Shown piece after piece: positions 33,081 through 41,444 of a DNA stretch of 64,000 nt; the first letter of the stretch is position 1, and each line of letters starts with the position of its first letter. The stretch covers positions 1-64,000 of the forward strand of contig JANQRA010000007.1 of assembly GCA_028284765.1 (NCBI GenBank), written 5' to 3'. This DNA is from Acidimicrobiia bacterium. GTDB taxonomy: Bacteria; Actinomycetota; Acidimicrobiia; Spongiisociales; ZC4RG35. The notes below the pieces were generated by a model that saw only the letters and a program-made list of their open reading frames with translations, ran no database searches and was not told where the DNA came from. The translations under genes were made by a program, and so were the position numbers.

Positions 33081-33130
33081 GTCGTCTCGTTGATTGTAAC
33101 CGTACAAGGTAAGTGAAGATTCCCCAGCCC

Positions 33131-33169
33131 TTGACATTCTTACGCTGTATGGTCTACCTTACGCAGTAC
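33131..33169 (+). promoter_or_regulatory. TetR-controlled promoter of the medium-chain dehydrogenase
   Basis: The -35 TTGACA (33131-33136) is followed by CTTACGCTGTAT (33139-33150) in the spacer. A -10-like TACCTT (33155-33160) overlaps CTTACGCAGTAC (33158-33169). Order and wording nearly duplicate the promoter at 32248-32302 on the other strand. A repressor bound here would cover both promoter elements. Confidence 0.75.
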
Positions 33170-33187
33170 GAATCATCAAGGAGATAG

Positions 33188-34201
33188 ATGTTGGCCACTG
33201 AAACCGACACCAAGACAATGCGAGCTGTGACCCAGCCGGGATACGGGACACCGGATGTGCTCGAAATCAAAGATGTCCCGGTACCTGCCCTCGAACCGCA
33301 CCAGCTGTTGATCAAGGTTCACTCAACGTCGGTGAACGCTGCCGAGTGGCATCTCACTACCGGACTCCCGTACCTCGTGCGACCGACCATGGGATTCAAA
33401 GCGCCCAAGAAGTTGGTGGTTGGGGCGGACGTTGCCGGAGTGGTCGAAGCAGTCGGAGCGGAGGTCACAGAGTTTGAACCCGGAGACCGCGTCTTTGGCG
33501 AGGTGGGTGGTGGTACGTGGTCTGAATATGCGAGAGGCACCGAGAAGACTCTTGCCCACCTGGCAGACAGTGTCTCGTTCGAGCAAGCGGGCGCAATCGG
33601 TATCGCAGGGCTGACTGCTCTACAGGGTCTCGTCGACCATGGCGGACTGACCGCCGGAGACGACGTCCTGATCATCGGAGCGTCTGGAGGTGTCGGCACC
33701 TATGCAGTCCAGATCGCAAAAGCACTGGGCGCCAACGTGACGGCTGTCTGCAGCACCAGAAACGTCGAACAGACCAAGGGTCTCGGCGCCGACAAGATCA
33801 TCGACTACAAGTCTGAGTCCTACACCGACCTGGGCAATCGATTCGATCTCATCCTGGACAACGTGGGGATGGGCCCAGTCCTCAAGACGAAGAAGCTCCT
33901 CAAACCGGGTGGCAGATACGTATTTGTGAGTGGGCCCAAGCGCCCGATCCTCGGGCCTATTCCGAAGCTGCTGCGCTCCAAGGTCGCCTACATGTTCGGT
34001 GACAAGACGATGAAGTTCTTCGTCGCCGAGTCGAACCGGAAGGATCTCGAGACACTTGGCCGCTTGTTGGAATCCGGCGAAGTCCGTTCAGTCATTGAGA
34101 ATCGGTATGACCTCGATTCTGCGATTGAAGCCCTGGCCTATCTGGGTGAGGGGCACTCGCGCGGGAAGAACGTGATCAACGTCGTCACCTCATCCGCGTG
34201 A
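33188..34201 (+). CDS. Zinc-independent medium-chain dehydrogenase/quinone oxidoreductase family protein
   Basis: This 337-residue NAD(P)-dependent oxidoreductase has a strong AAGGAG site. The N-terminal GroES-like domain has VHSTSVNAAEWHLTTG and GADVAGVVEAVGAEVTEFEPGDRVFG; the Rossmann motif is IIGASGGVGTYAVQIAKALGA. The structural-zinc Cys cluster is absent, as in quinone oxidoreductases. Co-regulation with a drug-type exporter suggests a role in detoxification of a reactive hydrophobic compound, which is inference. Confidence 0.9.
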   Translation: MLATETDTKTMRAVTQPGYGTPDVLEIKDVPVPALEPHQLLIKVHSTSVNAAEWHLTTGLPYLVRPTMGFKAPKKLVVGADVAGVVEAVGAEVTEFEPGDRVFGEVGGGTWSEYARGTEKTLAHLADSVSFEQAGAIGIAGLTALQGLVDHGGLTAGDDVLIIGASGGVGTYAVQIAKALGANVTAVCSTRNVEQTKGLGADKIIDYKSESYTDLGNRFDLILDNVGMGPVLKTKKLLKPGGRYVFVSGPKRPILGPIPKLLRSKVAYMFGDKTMKFFVAESNRKDLETLGRLLESGEVRSVIENRYDLDSAIEALAYLGEGHSRGKNVINVVTSSA

Positions 34202-35002
34202 TTCGTTGACCGAGTCTCTCCACTCCAGCCAAGCCGGCAGTCCGTCCAGGGAGTAATCCGGACCGTTGGTCCCGTACGTGAACTGAGTGAAGCCCCGAGC
34301 CAAGTAGTCGTCGGCGTGATCCGCGAGTACCCGTGCATGGTCGTTCGGCTCGAGACCAAGCGACCATTCGACGTCATGCGGGTCGCGACCGATCTCAGCA
34401 CACCATTTGTGGAGAGCCTCCACGGCCGGTGTCAGGTCTTCAGGCTTCCCCGGGAAGAGTGCATGCCAGGTGGTTGCGTGCTGAGCAACCAGGCGCATGG
34501 TCTTTCTGGGTCCGGTGCCACCGATGACAATTGGGATTTCACGGGTGGGTGCGGGGTTGAGTTCCTGCCACCGAGCGCGGATTCTCGGAAGCGATCTGCC
34601 CAGGTCGTCCAGCCGTGAACCGGCTGTACCGAACTCGTACCCATACTCGTCGTAGTCCCTCTGGAACCAACCAGATCCGATCCCGAAAACGAGCCGGCCA
34701 CCCGACATGTGATCGACTGTTCTTGCCATGTCTGCCAGGAGGTCCGGATTGCGGTACGAGTTGCACGTGACGAGACAGCCGATCTCGATGGTCGATGTCT
34801 GCTCGGCCCAGGCTCCCAACATCGTCCACGCCTCGAAGTGCTTGCCGTCGGCGTCCCCGTATAGCGGGTAGAAGTGGTCCCAGTTGTAGACGATGTCGGC
34901 ACCGAGCTCTTCGGCCCGAGTAACGGTTTGCCGAATGCTTGCGTATTCGGCGTGCTGGGGGTGGATCTGGACTGCGATGCGGACTGGGCGGTTCGTGGAC
35001 AT
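34190..35002 (-). CDS. LLM-class (luciferase-like, F420-dependent type) oxidoreductase
   Basis: This 270-residue TIM-barrel protein has the N-terminal strand VRIAVQIHPQHAEY, YNWDHFYPL, the CNSYRNPDLLADMARTVDHMSGGRLVFGIGSGW segment and PIVIGGTGPRKTMRLVAQHA. These match actinobacterial F420-dependent LLM enzymes. Substrate is unknown. Its 3' end overlaps the dehydrogenase by 12 bp on the opposite strand. Confidence 0.9.
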   Translation of the reverse strand: MSTNRPVRIAVQIHPQHAEYASIRQTVTRAEELGADIVYNWDHFYPLYGDADGKHFEAWTMLGAWAEQTSTIEIGCLVTCNSYRNPDLLADMARTVDHMSGGRLVFGIGSGWFQRDYDEYGYEFGTAGSRLDDLGRSLPRIRARWQELNPAPTREIPIVIGGTGPRKTMRLVAQHATTWHALFPGKPEDLTPAVEALHKWCAEIGRDPHDVEWSLGLEPNDHARVLADHADDYLARGFTQFTYGTNGPDYSLDGLPAWLEWRDSVNESRG

Positions 35003-35081
35003 GGCAACGAACTTAGAACTTCAACTGCGGATGAAGTCAAGACCCGTGCGTGCGCCGGTGGAGATACGCGACAATTGGACG

Positions 35082-35291
35082 ATGGGTGTTGTGGATCATC
35101 CAGACCGGTGGGTCGTCGAATGGAGCGGCAGCTTTCTGAAGCGGGTCACTCTCCGCAATCCAACCACAGGACAGGTGGCGAGTGGCCGCAGCTGGAGCGA
35201 ATGGGACGACGCATTGCGCGACGCCGTCTTCGAAGTCGAACGGCAGGGAGATCTGGTGAGTGAGCTGGAAGAGTTCCTGGAAGGTCGCTGA
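35082..35291 (+). CDS. Small hypothetical soluble protein
   Basis: The ATG at 35082 encodes 69 residues with sequence such as HPDRWVVEWSGSFLKRVTLRNP and a C-terminal acidic helix DAVFEVERQGDLVSELEEF. No ribosome site is evident, so it may be leaderless or start slightly upstream. No family is recognised. The stop abuts the end of the convergent stress-type gene. Confidence 0.5.
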   Translation: MGVVDHPDRWVVEWSGSFLKRVTLRNPTTGQVASGRSWSEWDDALRDAVFEVERQGDLVSELEEFLEGR

Positions 35292-35882
35292 TCACTCGAG
35301 GTGAGTGCGAAGGTGTTTGCCCCGTTGGTTGAGCAGCGCCACATCTTCCGCTCCCGACTCCTGGAGCAAGACCGCAAGGTCGTCAGCACCGGTTGTGCCA
35401 AGCTCGATAGTCAGTACAAAACCCTCGTTTTCTACGACATCTCTCACTTGGGTCTCGGTGGTCCGGACCTTTGTGGCGTCGTTGTCTGACGCGCCGAGAA
35501 GTGCCCCAATGACCCCACCGGCTACGGCGCCTCCCACGGCTCCGGCGCCGATTGCCGCGAGAGCTACCGGAAGGCTGATGGTCCCGAAGAGATTCGTCAC
35601 ACCTTGGGTGAACACCGCGACGCCGGCCATGGCCAAGAAGATGAACGTTGCCCCGGCGATTGCTCCTCCAATCACTCCACCGAGTGCTCCCCGGCGCGCT
35701 TCGGTGAGGGGATCGTCGAAGTGATCTACGTAGCGAACTACCTCGATGTCTTCGATCTTGCGCACTGTCCGCTCCCGCATGTTGAGCGAGACAGAATCTG
35801 CGGAGATTCCGGCGTCGTTGAGCCGCTCCAGCACGTCGGCGGAGCTCCTCTGCTCATCAAAGACAGCGATCAGAGCTGACAT
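35292..35882 (-). CDS. General-stress-type (YflT/DUF1269-like) protein with Gly-rich membrane segment
   Basis: This 196-residue protein begins with MSALIAVFDEQRSSADVLERLNDAGISADSV, the regulatory-type fold typical of YflT-like stress proteins. A Gly/Ala-rich hydrophobic middle of two helices follows (RGALGGVIGGAIAGATFIFLAMAG and AIGAGAVGGAVAGGVIGALLG), then a second alpha/beta module. Such proteins are often stress induced; function is unknown. Confidence 0.75.
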   Translation of the reverse strand: MSALIAVFDEQRSSADVLERLNDAGISADSVSLNMRERTVRKIEDIEVVRYVDHFDDPLTEARRGALGGVIGGAIAGATFIFLAMAGVAVFTQGVTNLFGTISLPVALAAIGAGAVGGAVAGGVIGALLGASDNDATKVRTTETQVRDVVENEGFVLTIELGTTGADDLAVLLQESGAEDVALLNQRGKHLRTHLE

Positions 35883-35958
35883 AGATCAGTTATCGGCGGA
35901 TCTGCCAACAGAGTTCAGTCATTGCTGTCAGGTGGCTGGATGTGGTCGCCGCCTCTTC

Positions 35959-36306
35959 CTACTTCGGCGGAAGTGTCTCCGTGTATGCGCGACTACGAGA
36001 GAGCCACTGGCCCAAGACCTCAGGCTGATCGAGCAGCGTGTCCGGAACCTCGAGGTGTTCTTTGATGTTGGCCCCGTAGTTCTTGAATTGGATCGCGTCG
36101 TATTCGGCGATGAAGGCTTCTTGATCCTCCTTGGAGAGCCGGATGCCCATTCGCCCGTCTTTGGTCAGAGAGCTGTACATGTATCCGTTGGTCGACGTGA
36201 AGGGCAGTTTCTTGGCGCCCTTCAACTCGATGTCGGGTTGGGAGTCGATCGCCTCCCGGTAGCGCTCGATGAGCTCCTCGGGTACGCGATCAGGTGTTGG
36301 CGTCAT
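35959..36306 (-). CDS. Small TfoX/DUF1801-like soluble protein
   Basis: The ATG at complement 36304-36306 gives 115 residues; the longer frame runs antisense to nothing useful and overlaps the NTF2-like gene. It contains KGAKKLPFTSTNGYMYSSLTKDGRMGIRLSKEDQEAF, resembling TfoX N-terminal domain or MmcQ/YjbR-like small proteins. It overlaps the upstream NTF2-like gene by 17 bp on the same strand and is probably co-transcribed. Confidence 0.7.
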   Translation of the reverse strand: MTPTPDRVPEELIERYREAIDSQPDIELKGAKKLPFTSTNGYMYSSLTKDGRMGIRLSKEDQEAFIAEYDAIQFKNYGANIKEHLEVPDTLLDQPEVLGQWLSRSRAYTETLPPK

Positions 36307-36661
36307 CTGGATTTCCAAACTCGAGGAATGGTGCCGGATCGTAGATGACCCTGCTTTTGGCGATCTTGCCCGCGTCGACCCAGAACCATTGCGTGAAGAA
36401 CACTGGACCCGTGGGCAGGGCAAACGTGGTGAGGACCGCGACGGCTGAGTCGTTCTCGGCGATTTCGATCCGATCGATGGGGGCACCACCGGGATCGAGC
36501 GAGTCGAGTGCTGCGATCAATTCGTCAGCGGATTGAACCGCCATGAGCGGGTCGTGGTAGTCGAGATCGTCGGACAGGAGTTCGCGGGCTCTTGGGAGGC
36601 TGTCCCGTCCTTCGGCCAGTGCGTCGAGGTAGCTGACTACGAGTTGGGTGTTTGATGACAT
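36290..36661 (-). CDS. NTF2-like/SnoaL-type small protein
   Basis: The chosen ATG at complement 36659-36661 gives 123 residues starting MSSNTQLVVSYLDALAEG. The cone-shaped NTF2/SnoaL pattern follows: DDLDYHDPLMAVQSADELIAAL, a beta sheet with AVLTTFALPTGPVFFTQWFWVDAGKIAKSRVIYDPAPF. Members act as small-molecule isomerases or binding proteins; function here is unknown. It is co-directional and overlapping with the TfoX-like gene. Confidence 0.8.
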   Translation of the reverse strand: MSSNTQLVVSYLDALAEGRDSLPRARELLSDDLDYHDPLMAVQSADELIAALDSLDPGGAPIDRIEIAENDSAVAVLTTFALPTGPVFFTQWFWVDAGKIAKSRVIYDPAPFLEFGNPDDANT

Positions 36662-36719
36662 GAGGCCAAAGTAAGGACCGCAAAGTGTTCTTCGCTTCAC
36701 AGATCTTGCGGAATGCTGA

Positions 36720-37601
36720 TCATGGAGTGAGTTTCACGATCGGGATACAGCAATCGACATCCCATCGGTCCCAGCCGATTTCGTCGGGTCGTCTTCGGAA
36801 CCGTTTCAGCGCCGGCAAGTTCGCTGGCTCGTATCCAGAGCTCGGTAGCCATTCCAGGTAGAGGTAGTCCCATGTCTGTGCGATTTGGATCATCGGTCCG
36901 TCACTGTGGACCTCAACCGAGCGCATCGGTGGCATGGCGACCGTGTCGATCGACGATGAGTCCAACTCATTTGGGGTGACGAAACCCAAATCGAATGTGA
37001 CCTCAGCCATCTCGGTTGCGTCGTAGCTATCCCAGCTCATGCCTATCAACTCGGCGCCCGCCCAGTCGAATCCGACTGCCGATAGCTCAGAGGTAAGGGC
37101 TCGATAGCCGTCCGCGAGCGACGTGCCTCGCCACGGATCGGTCACACGTTTGTAGGCAACGCGAGCCGCGTGGTGATTTCGGATGGCCAATTCCGGAGTC
37201 CCATCGAGTTCTCCGAATCGACCTGGTCCGTGCATGGCCGGTGGTGGCTCGATCTCGGTATCGGCGAGACGGTGAACTCGGTCCCAAGAGCTTGGCGGAA
37301 TTCCATAGGCGGCCTTGAAGACTCTCGTGAAATCGGAATGAGAGCTGAAGCCGCTGGCGACAGCGATCGAAGCTAAGGACTTCGACGGGGAGCTCTTCAT
37401 CAGATAGATGGCACGTTCCAGTCGGGCACGTCGCACGAAACCACCGACCGTTTCGCCCGTCGTCGCACTGAAGATCCGATGGAAGTGAAAGGGCGAGAAG
37501 TGTGCGATGTCGGCTAGTTCGGCCAGGGACAGCTCCCGAGTGGGGTTGGCCCTGACGTAGTTCACGACGGCCTGTACCCGTTCGCCGTATTGGTCAGCCA
37601 T
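36720..37601 (-). CDS. AraC-family regulator with GyrI-like effector domain
   Basis: This 293-residue protein has two AraC-type HTH motifs at the N-terminus (LSLAELADIAHFSPFHFHRIFSATTGETVGGFVRRARLERA, and SLASIAVASGFSSHSDFTRVFKAAYGIPPSSW). A GyrI-like C-terminal domain starts near residue 135 (ELAIRNHHAARVAYKRVTDPW). This N-terminal-HTH layout is that of SoxS/Rob-like regulators, where GyrI domains bind hydrophobic cations. Its target may be the adjacent NTF2-like/TfoX-like pair. Confidence 0.92.
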   Translation of the reverse strand: MADQYGERVQAVVNYVRANPTRELSLAELADIAHFSPFHFHRIFSATTGETVGGFVRRARLERAIYLMKSSPSKSLASIAVASGFSSHSDFTRVFKAAYGIPPSSWDRVHRLADTEIEPPPAMHGPGRFGELDGTPELAIRNHHAARVAYKRVTDPWRGTSLADGYRALTSELSAVGFDWAGAELIGMSWDSYDATEMAEVTFDLGFVTPNELDSSSIDTVAMPPMRSVEVHSDGPMIQIAQTWDYLYLEWLPSSGYEPANLPALKRFRRRPDEIGWDRWDVDCCIPIVKLTP

Positions 37602-37643
37602 CGACCTGAAGATAGGCAGCGTGGCCTCGCAGGAGGGCTGCTG

Positions 37644-39278
37644 TCAGGAGGGCGAGCTCTCTTTCAAACTCTTCTTGAGATCTGCAGGCCACTCTTCCGG
37701 CCGATCAGCCGGAACTGTTCGGATCGGGTTCTCAGGATCGGATTCGAGAAGGTCTTCCCACGTGGTTTCCAGAACACTCGCCGCTGCCACGACACCCGAG
37801 AACAGTGATCCGATCACCCCGTGGGCGATCGTGCTGTCGCCACACAGCCATAGGCCATCGACATCAGTCGTGACCTGCTGTGCGAACGGACCGACGTTGA
37901 AGAGGGCTTTCTCGATTCCGTACATGCTCCCCCTGGTACCCGCCACGTAGTGGTTGTTCGTTAGTGGAGTCCCCAACTCGGCCAAGTCGATCCGGTCTCT
38001 CAGGCCGGGAACAGCGAGTTCGACCGTGGTGAGAATGCGCTCGACGAGACGCTGCTTCTCTGTGTCATACGCCGACGGCCGCTGCTCTGTCTCAGTGCCT
38101 TCCCATCGTGAGAACCAATCCCAAGGGGCCGGGATGAATGCCTCGAGTGTGTGGCGGTTGTCTGTCCGTATCGCGGTTGGATCTTTGAGGCTCGCGACCG
38201 TCAGGAACAAGTACGGAAACGGTCCTGGCCCTGCGAGCACATCCGGGGCGTAGGCCTTTCCGACGTTCGGATCGGAGAGATGAACGACGTTGCCGGAGTC
38301 GAGGCCGTATTCGCGAGCATCGAATGATCCGGCCATGAAGAGGCTCAAACACGATGAAGACCATCGTTTCCGCGCGAGTCGATTTCGTCGCCGCCGGCTC
38401 ACGTGCGACTTGTCGAGGAGGTGGTTGAACGTGACCCCCGGATCCGCATTGCTGATCACAGTGCTCGCTCGGACCCTTTTTCCATCGGCCATCTCAACAC
38501 CGGTCACTCGCGTCCCATCCGTGACGATGCGCCTCACTCTGGCTCTCACGCGAAGCTCGCCCCCTGCAGAGCGAAGGCCAGAGGTGAGTGCCAAAGCGAT
38601 TGCCCGTCCACCACCCAGTGGATACCAGCCGCCGTCGAAGTAGTGGCCGGTGACAGCGGCGTGCACCACGAAGGGCACCCGGTCCGGCGCCAAGGCGTAG
38701 TAGGCGTGCTGGGCGGAGAGCGCGGCCCGCGCGTGCTCATCGTTCACATCCCGTTTGAGGTGAGCGTTCAGCGGAGCGACGCCCTGTGCGGCACGTACGG
38801 GGGATCGGCTGAGTCGTCTCCAGAGGTCTGTTCTGTCGGCGGCGTGTCGAAACTCACCTGCGGTCTTCCGGACTTCCGCGCATCTTTCTAGGAACCGTCG
38901 AATTCCCACTGCGTCTCCCGCGAACTCATCGGCAAAGCGATCCTTCAGGTCTTCGAGGCCTTTGGGAAAGCGGATCTCTCGATCACCGATCGTGACGCGG
39001 TCGTACCCATCGGGGTTCATCTCGGAGAAAACCAATCGACCGCCGATGCCTAGACCCTCCAGGATCAAACGGGAGAAGCCTCCGGGCCCGAGTTCGCCGA
39101 TGTAGTGGACGCCGGTATCGAATCGGTGCCCTTCGATTGTGAAGCTGTGGAGCCAGCCACCCGGACGATCGTGCTGCTCGACAACCAATACCTGCTGTCC
39201 GGCACGGGCCAGCGAAAGGGCGGCGCCAAGTCCGCCAGCGCCGGACCCGATTACGACTGCGTCGTATTCGGTCTCCAT
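37644..39278 (-). CDS. CrtI/retinol-saturase-like FAD-dependent oxidoreductase
   Basis: This 544-residue flavoprotein has the N-terminal dinucleotide fold VVIGSGAGGLGAALSLARAGQQVLVVEQHDRPGGW and a CrtI-family second half (GGWYPLGGGRAIALALTSGLRSAGGELRVRARV). The C-terminal FAD motif is GLWLCGDSTIAHGVIGSLFSGVVAA. It is closer to retinol saturase/carotene isomerase-like enzymes than to phytoene desaturase by the GSMYGIEKALF segment. No carotenoid synthesis genes are adjacent. Confidence 0.88.
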   Translation of the reverse strand: METEYDAVVIGSGAGGLGAALSLARAGQQVLVVEQHDRPGGWLHSFTIEGHRFDTGVHYIGELGPGGFSRLILEGLGIGGRLVFSEMNPDGYDRVTIGDREIRFPKGLEDLKDRFADEFAGDAVGIRRFLERCAEVRKTAGEFRHAADRTDLWRRLSRSPVRAAQGVAPLNAHLKRDVNDEHARAALSAQHAYYALAPDRVPFVVHAAVTGHYFDGGWYPLGGGRAIALALTSGLRSAGGELRVRARVRRIVTDGTRVTGVEMADGKRVRASTVISNADPGVTFNHLLDKSHVSRRRRNRLARKRWSSSCLSLFMAGSFDAREYGLDSGNVVHLSDPNVGKAYAPDVLAGPGPFPYLFLTVASLKDPTAIRTDNRHTLEAFIPAPWDWFSRWEGTETEQRPSAYDTEKQRLVERILTTVELAVPGLRDRIDLAELGTPLTNNHYVAGTRGSMYGIEKALFNVGPFAQQVTTDVDGLWLCGDSTIAHGVIGSLFSGVVAAASVLETTWEDLLESDPENPIRTVPADRPEEWPADLKKSLKESSPS

Positions 39279-39366
39279 GGGGCTTCGACCATACCTACCG
39301 CGATTCAGGGAATCAGAGAGGCGCGATCTCGCAGAATCGAAGGTTCCCTGCGAGAATGTGGGATGC

Positions 39367-39439
39367 GGGGACGTAGCTCAGCTGGAAGAGCACCGGCTTT
39401 GCAAGCCGGGGGTCGTGGGTTCGAGTCCCATCGTCTCCA
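39367..39439 (+). tRNA. tRNA-Ala (TGC)
   Basis: This is a 73-nt cloverleaf. The acceptor GGGGACG pairs with CGTCTCC and includes the G3-T70 wobble that identifies tRNA-Ala. The anticodon loop CTTTGCAAG carries TGC, and the T-arm contains GGTTCGAGTCC. CCA is not encoded. It stands between the CrtI-like gene and a small gene on the minus strand. Confidence 0.97.
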
Positions 39440-39446
39440 CCGTCCG

Positions 39447-39491
39447 AGCGTGTGCAACCGAACACCGTATGCCTGTGAGCCTGCACACGCT
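39447..39491. terminator. Hairpin after tRNA-Ala
   Basis: AGCGTGTGCA (39447-39456) and TGCACACGCT (39482-39491) are perfect 10-bp arms separated by 25 nt. The structure starts 8 nt after the tRNA and ends just beyond the stop of the convergent small gene. It could serve as a transcription end point for both. No clear T-run follows. Confidence 0.4.
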
Positions 39492-39497
39492 TGAGGG

Positions 39498-39785
39498 TCA
39501 GAGCGGGGGAATCAGGCTCCGGTCGGCTGGCGGTCCGTCTTCGGGGTCCGGAATATCGTCCGGATTGGGGTCAGTGAACATCTCTTGTAGCTGTCCCAGT
39601 CGGTCGCCGAGCTCGTGATGGGCTGCCTCTAGAACTTCAACCGCTTCAGTCAGGTCTGATGGAACGATCTCGAGCGCCGATTCGATCTGAGCGCGTCGGG
39701 CTCTGACTGCGACGATCTCTCGTGATATGGCTGTCGCTTCGCTGAGCTCCTCGATCTCAGTGGTGCGTGAATGCTTGCCGGCCAT
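39498..39785 (-). CDS. Small coiled-coil hypothetical protein
   Basis: This 95-residue acidic product is largely helical (SREIVAVRARRAQIESALEIV, then VEVLEAAHHELGDRLGQLQEMF) with a Pro/Asp-rich tail DPNPDDIPDPEDGPP. It starts at ATG complement 39783-39785 after AAAGGAC. No family is recognised. It is divergent from the thiolase gene. Confidence 0.6.
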   Translation of the reverse strand: MAGKHSRTTEIEELSEATAISREIVAVRARRAQIESALEIVPSDLTEAVEVLEAAHHELGDRLGQLQEMFTDPNPDDIPDPEDGPPADRSLIPPL

Positions 39786-39894
39786 CGGGTAGTCCTTTCG
39801 TCTCGATCAATGATATTCACTCCAAACCGCGGACCTCCCAACGCGGAATTCGGGCCGTGGCGGTACCGTTCCCACCACTGAGAGACTTAGGAGA

Positions 39895-41076
39895 ATGATG
39901 AGAAGCGCAGTAATCGTCGATGCCGTGAGAACACCCGTCGGTCGTCGCAACGGCATGTTCAAGGACATTCACCCCGTCGACCTGGCGTCGATCCCCCTCC
40001 AGGCACTGGTCGAGCGAAACGATCTCGACCCCGAGACCATTGACGACGTGATCATGGGCAACGTCTCCCAAACCGGAGAACAGGCATACAACGTCGGACG
40101 AAACGCAGCACTTGCCGCCGGATTCCCGGAGTCGGTCCCCGGAGTCACCATCGACCGCCAGTGCGGTTCGAGTCAGCAGTCGGCACACTTTGCTGCGCAA
40201 GCAGTCATGGCAGGAGTTCAGGACATAGTCGTCGCCGCCGGCGTCGAGAACATGACCCGCGTGCCGATGGGTATCACTGCTCAGCAGGGTCCCGGTCTGC
40301 CGTTCGGGGCTCGCATGCTGGAGCGCTACGCAAACGGCCTCGTACCCCAGGGCATCTCCGCTGAGATGATCGCCGAGAAGTGGGCGATCTCCCGCGAGGA
40401 GCTCGACGAGCTTTCTCTCGAGTCGCACCGACGGGCCGGACAAGCCACCGAAGAGGGCCGGTTCGAGGGTCAGATTGTGCCGGTTGAAGTCACCCGCGAA
40501 GGCGGCGAGACCGAGACCGTCACCCGAGATGAGGGCATCCGCTGGGATACCTCCCTCGAGAAGCTTGGATCCCTGCAGCCAGCCTTCAAGGCCGACGGCA
40601 AGATCACTGCGGGCAACTCCTCACAGATATCAGACGGCGCCGCGGCTGTCCTCATCATGGGCGAGGACAAGGCAGAAGAGCTTGGACTGCAGCCCAAAGC
40701 CCGCATCCACACTATGTCGATGGCGGGCGTGGACCCGGTGATCATGCTCACCGGTCCCATCCCTGCAACTAGCAAGGCCCTGGACCGCTCAGGTCTGTCG
40801 ATCGATGACATCGATCTCTTCGAGGTCAACGAGGCATTCGCCGCTGTGACGGTCGCCTGGCGGATGGAACATGGCGGGACCGACCCGATGTCTCTCTGGG
40901 ACCGCACCAACGTGAACGGCGGGGCCATCGCTCTCGGTCATCCCTTGGGTGCTTCTGGAGCGCGTCTGTTGACCACTTTGGTCTGGGAGCTCGAGCGGAC
41001 CGGCGGTCGATACGGTTTGCAAACGATGTGTGAGGGCGGCGGCATGGCCAACGCCACAATCATCGAAAGGCTCTAA
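39895..41076 (+). CDS. Thiolase (acetyl-CoA C-acetyltransferase family)
   Basis: This 393-residue thiolase has the nucleophile Cys90 in IDRQCGSSQQS, the NEAF motif (LFEVNEAFAAVTVAW), the GHPLGASGA His motif and C-terminal CEGGGMANA with the second catalytic Cys. Two ATG codons in tandem could both start it. It either condenses acetyl-CoA or cleaves 3-ketoacyl-CoA in fatty-acid oxidation; sequence alone does not separate these. A small zinc-ribbon membrane gene follows within 6 bp. Confidence 0.93.
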   Translation: MMRSAVIVDAVRTPVGRRNGMFKDIHPVDLASIPLQALVERNDLDPETIDDVIMGNVSQTGEQAYNVGRNAALAAGFPESVPGVTIDRQCGSSQQSAHFAAQAVMAGVQDIVVAAGVENMTRVPMGITAQQGPGLPFGARMLERYANGLVPQGISAEMIAEKWAISREELDELSLESHRRAGQATEEGRFEGQIVPVEVTREGGETETVTRDEGIRWDTSLEKLGSLQPAFKADGKITAGNSSQISDGAAAVLIMGEDKAEELGLQPKARIHTMSMAGVDPVIMLTGPIPATSKALDRSGLSIDDIDLFEVNEAFAAVTVAWRMEHGGTDPMSLWDRTNVNGGAIALGHPLGASGARLLTTLVWELERTGGRYGLQTMCEGGGMANATIIERL

Positions 41077-41081
41077 CGGCT

Positions 41082-41339
41082 CTGTTTTCTGCAACCTGGA
41101 TCGACGTTCTGTTCGCGCTCGCGATCGGTCTGCTCATATGGTGGGTTTCGGTCGCCCTGATTCGCATGCTGTCGACGCCTCCACCCGAAGTCGACCCGGA
41201 CGACATCGTGAGTGTGGACCAGGACTACAAGTGCACGGTCTGCGGGGCCGAGCTAACGCTCAGAGCAGTTAACCCGGCCGAAGACAAACCCCCGAAACAC
41301 TGTCGCGAGGAGATGGTTCCCGTCTGGCGTCCCGCATAA
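41082..41339 (+). CDS. Small membrane protein with C-terminal zinc ribbon, probable CTG start
   Basis: A continuous frame encodes a TM (DVLFALAIGLLIWWVSVALI), a Pro/Asp linker, and a Cys-rich domain (KCTVCGAELTL, PPKHCREEMVPVW) ending at TAA 41337. The first ATG, 41166, would remove the TM. The only plausible upstream start in frame is CTG 41082, 11 bp after AAAGG, giving 85 residues. The product may be a membrane-tethered metal-binding protein. Translation could be coupled to the thiolase. Confidence 0.6.
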   Translation: MFSATWIDVLFALAIGLLIWWVSVALIRMLSTPPPEVDPDDIVSVDQDYKCTVCGAELTLRAVNPAEDKPPKHCREEMVPVWRPA

Positions 41340-41357
41340 CTACAAGCGTGTAGTTTT
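41338..41357 (+). terminator. Intrinsic-type terminator after the thiolase operon
   Basis: AACTACA-AGCG-TGTAGTT is a perfect 7-bp stem with a 4-nt loop followed by TT. It begins inside the stop codon of the zinc-ribbon gene. The stem is AT-rich for this genome and the T-run is short, so termination may be modest. Confidence 0.5.
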
Positions 41358-41444
41358 CAACCGGGTTATCAACAGGTTGTGCACAAATTACAGCTGTGTA
41401 ACTCGGATTTCCTCACCGTCTGAACCGACTAGGGTCGCCGCCGG

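Noticed and set aside
39105-39618. Plus-strand frames spanning tRNA-Ala
   Set aside because: They read through the tRNA and antisense to the CrtI-like gene; these are chance frames.
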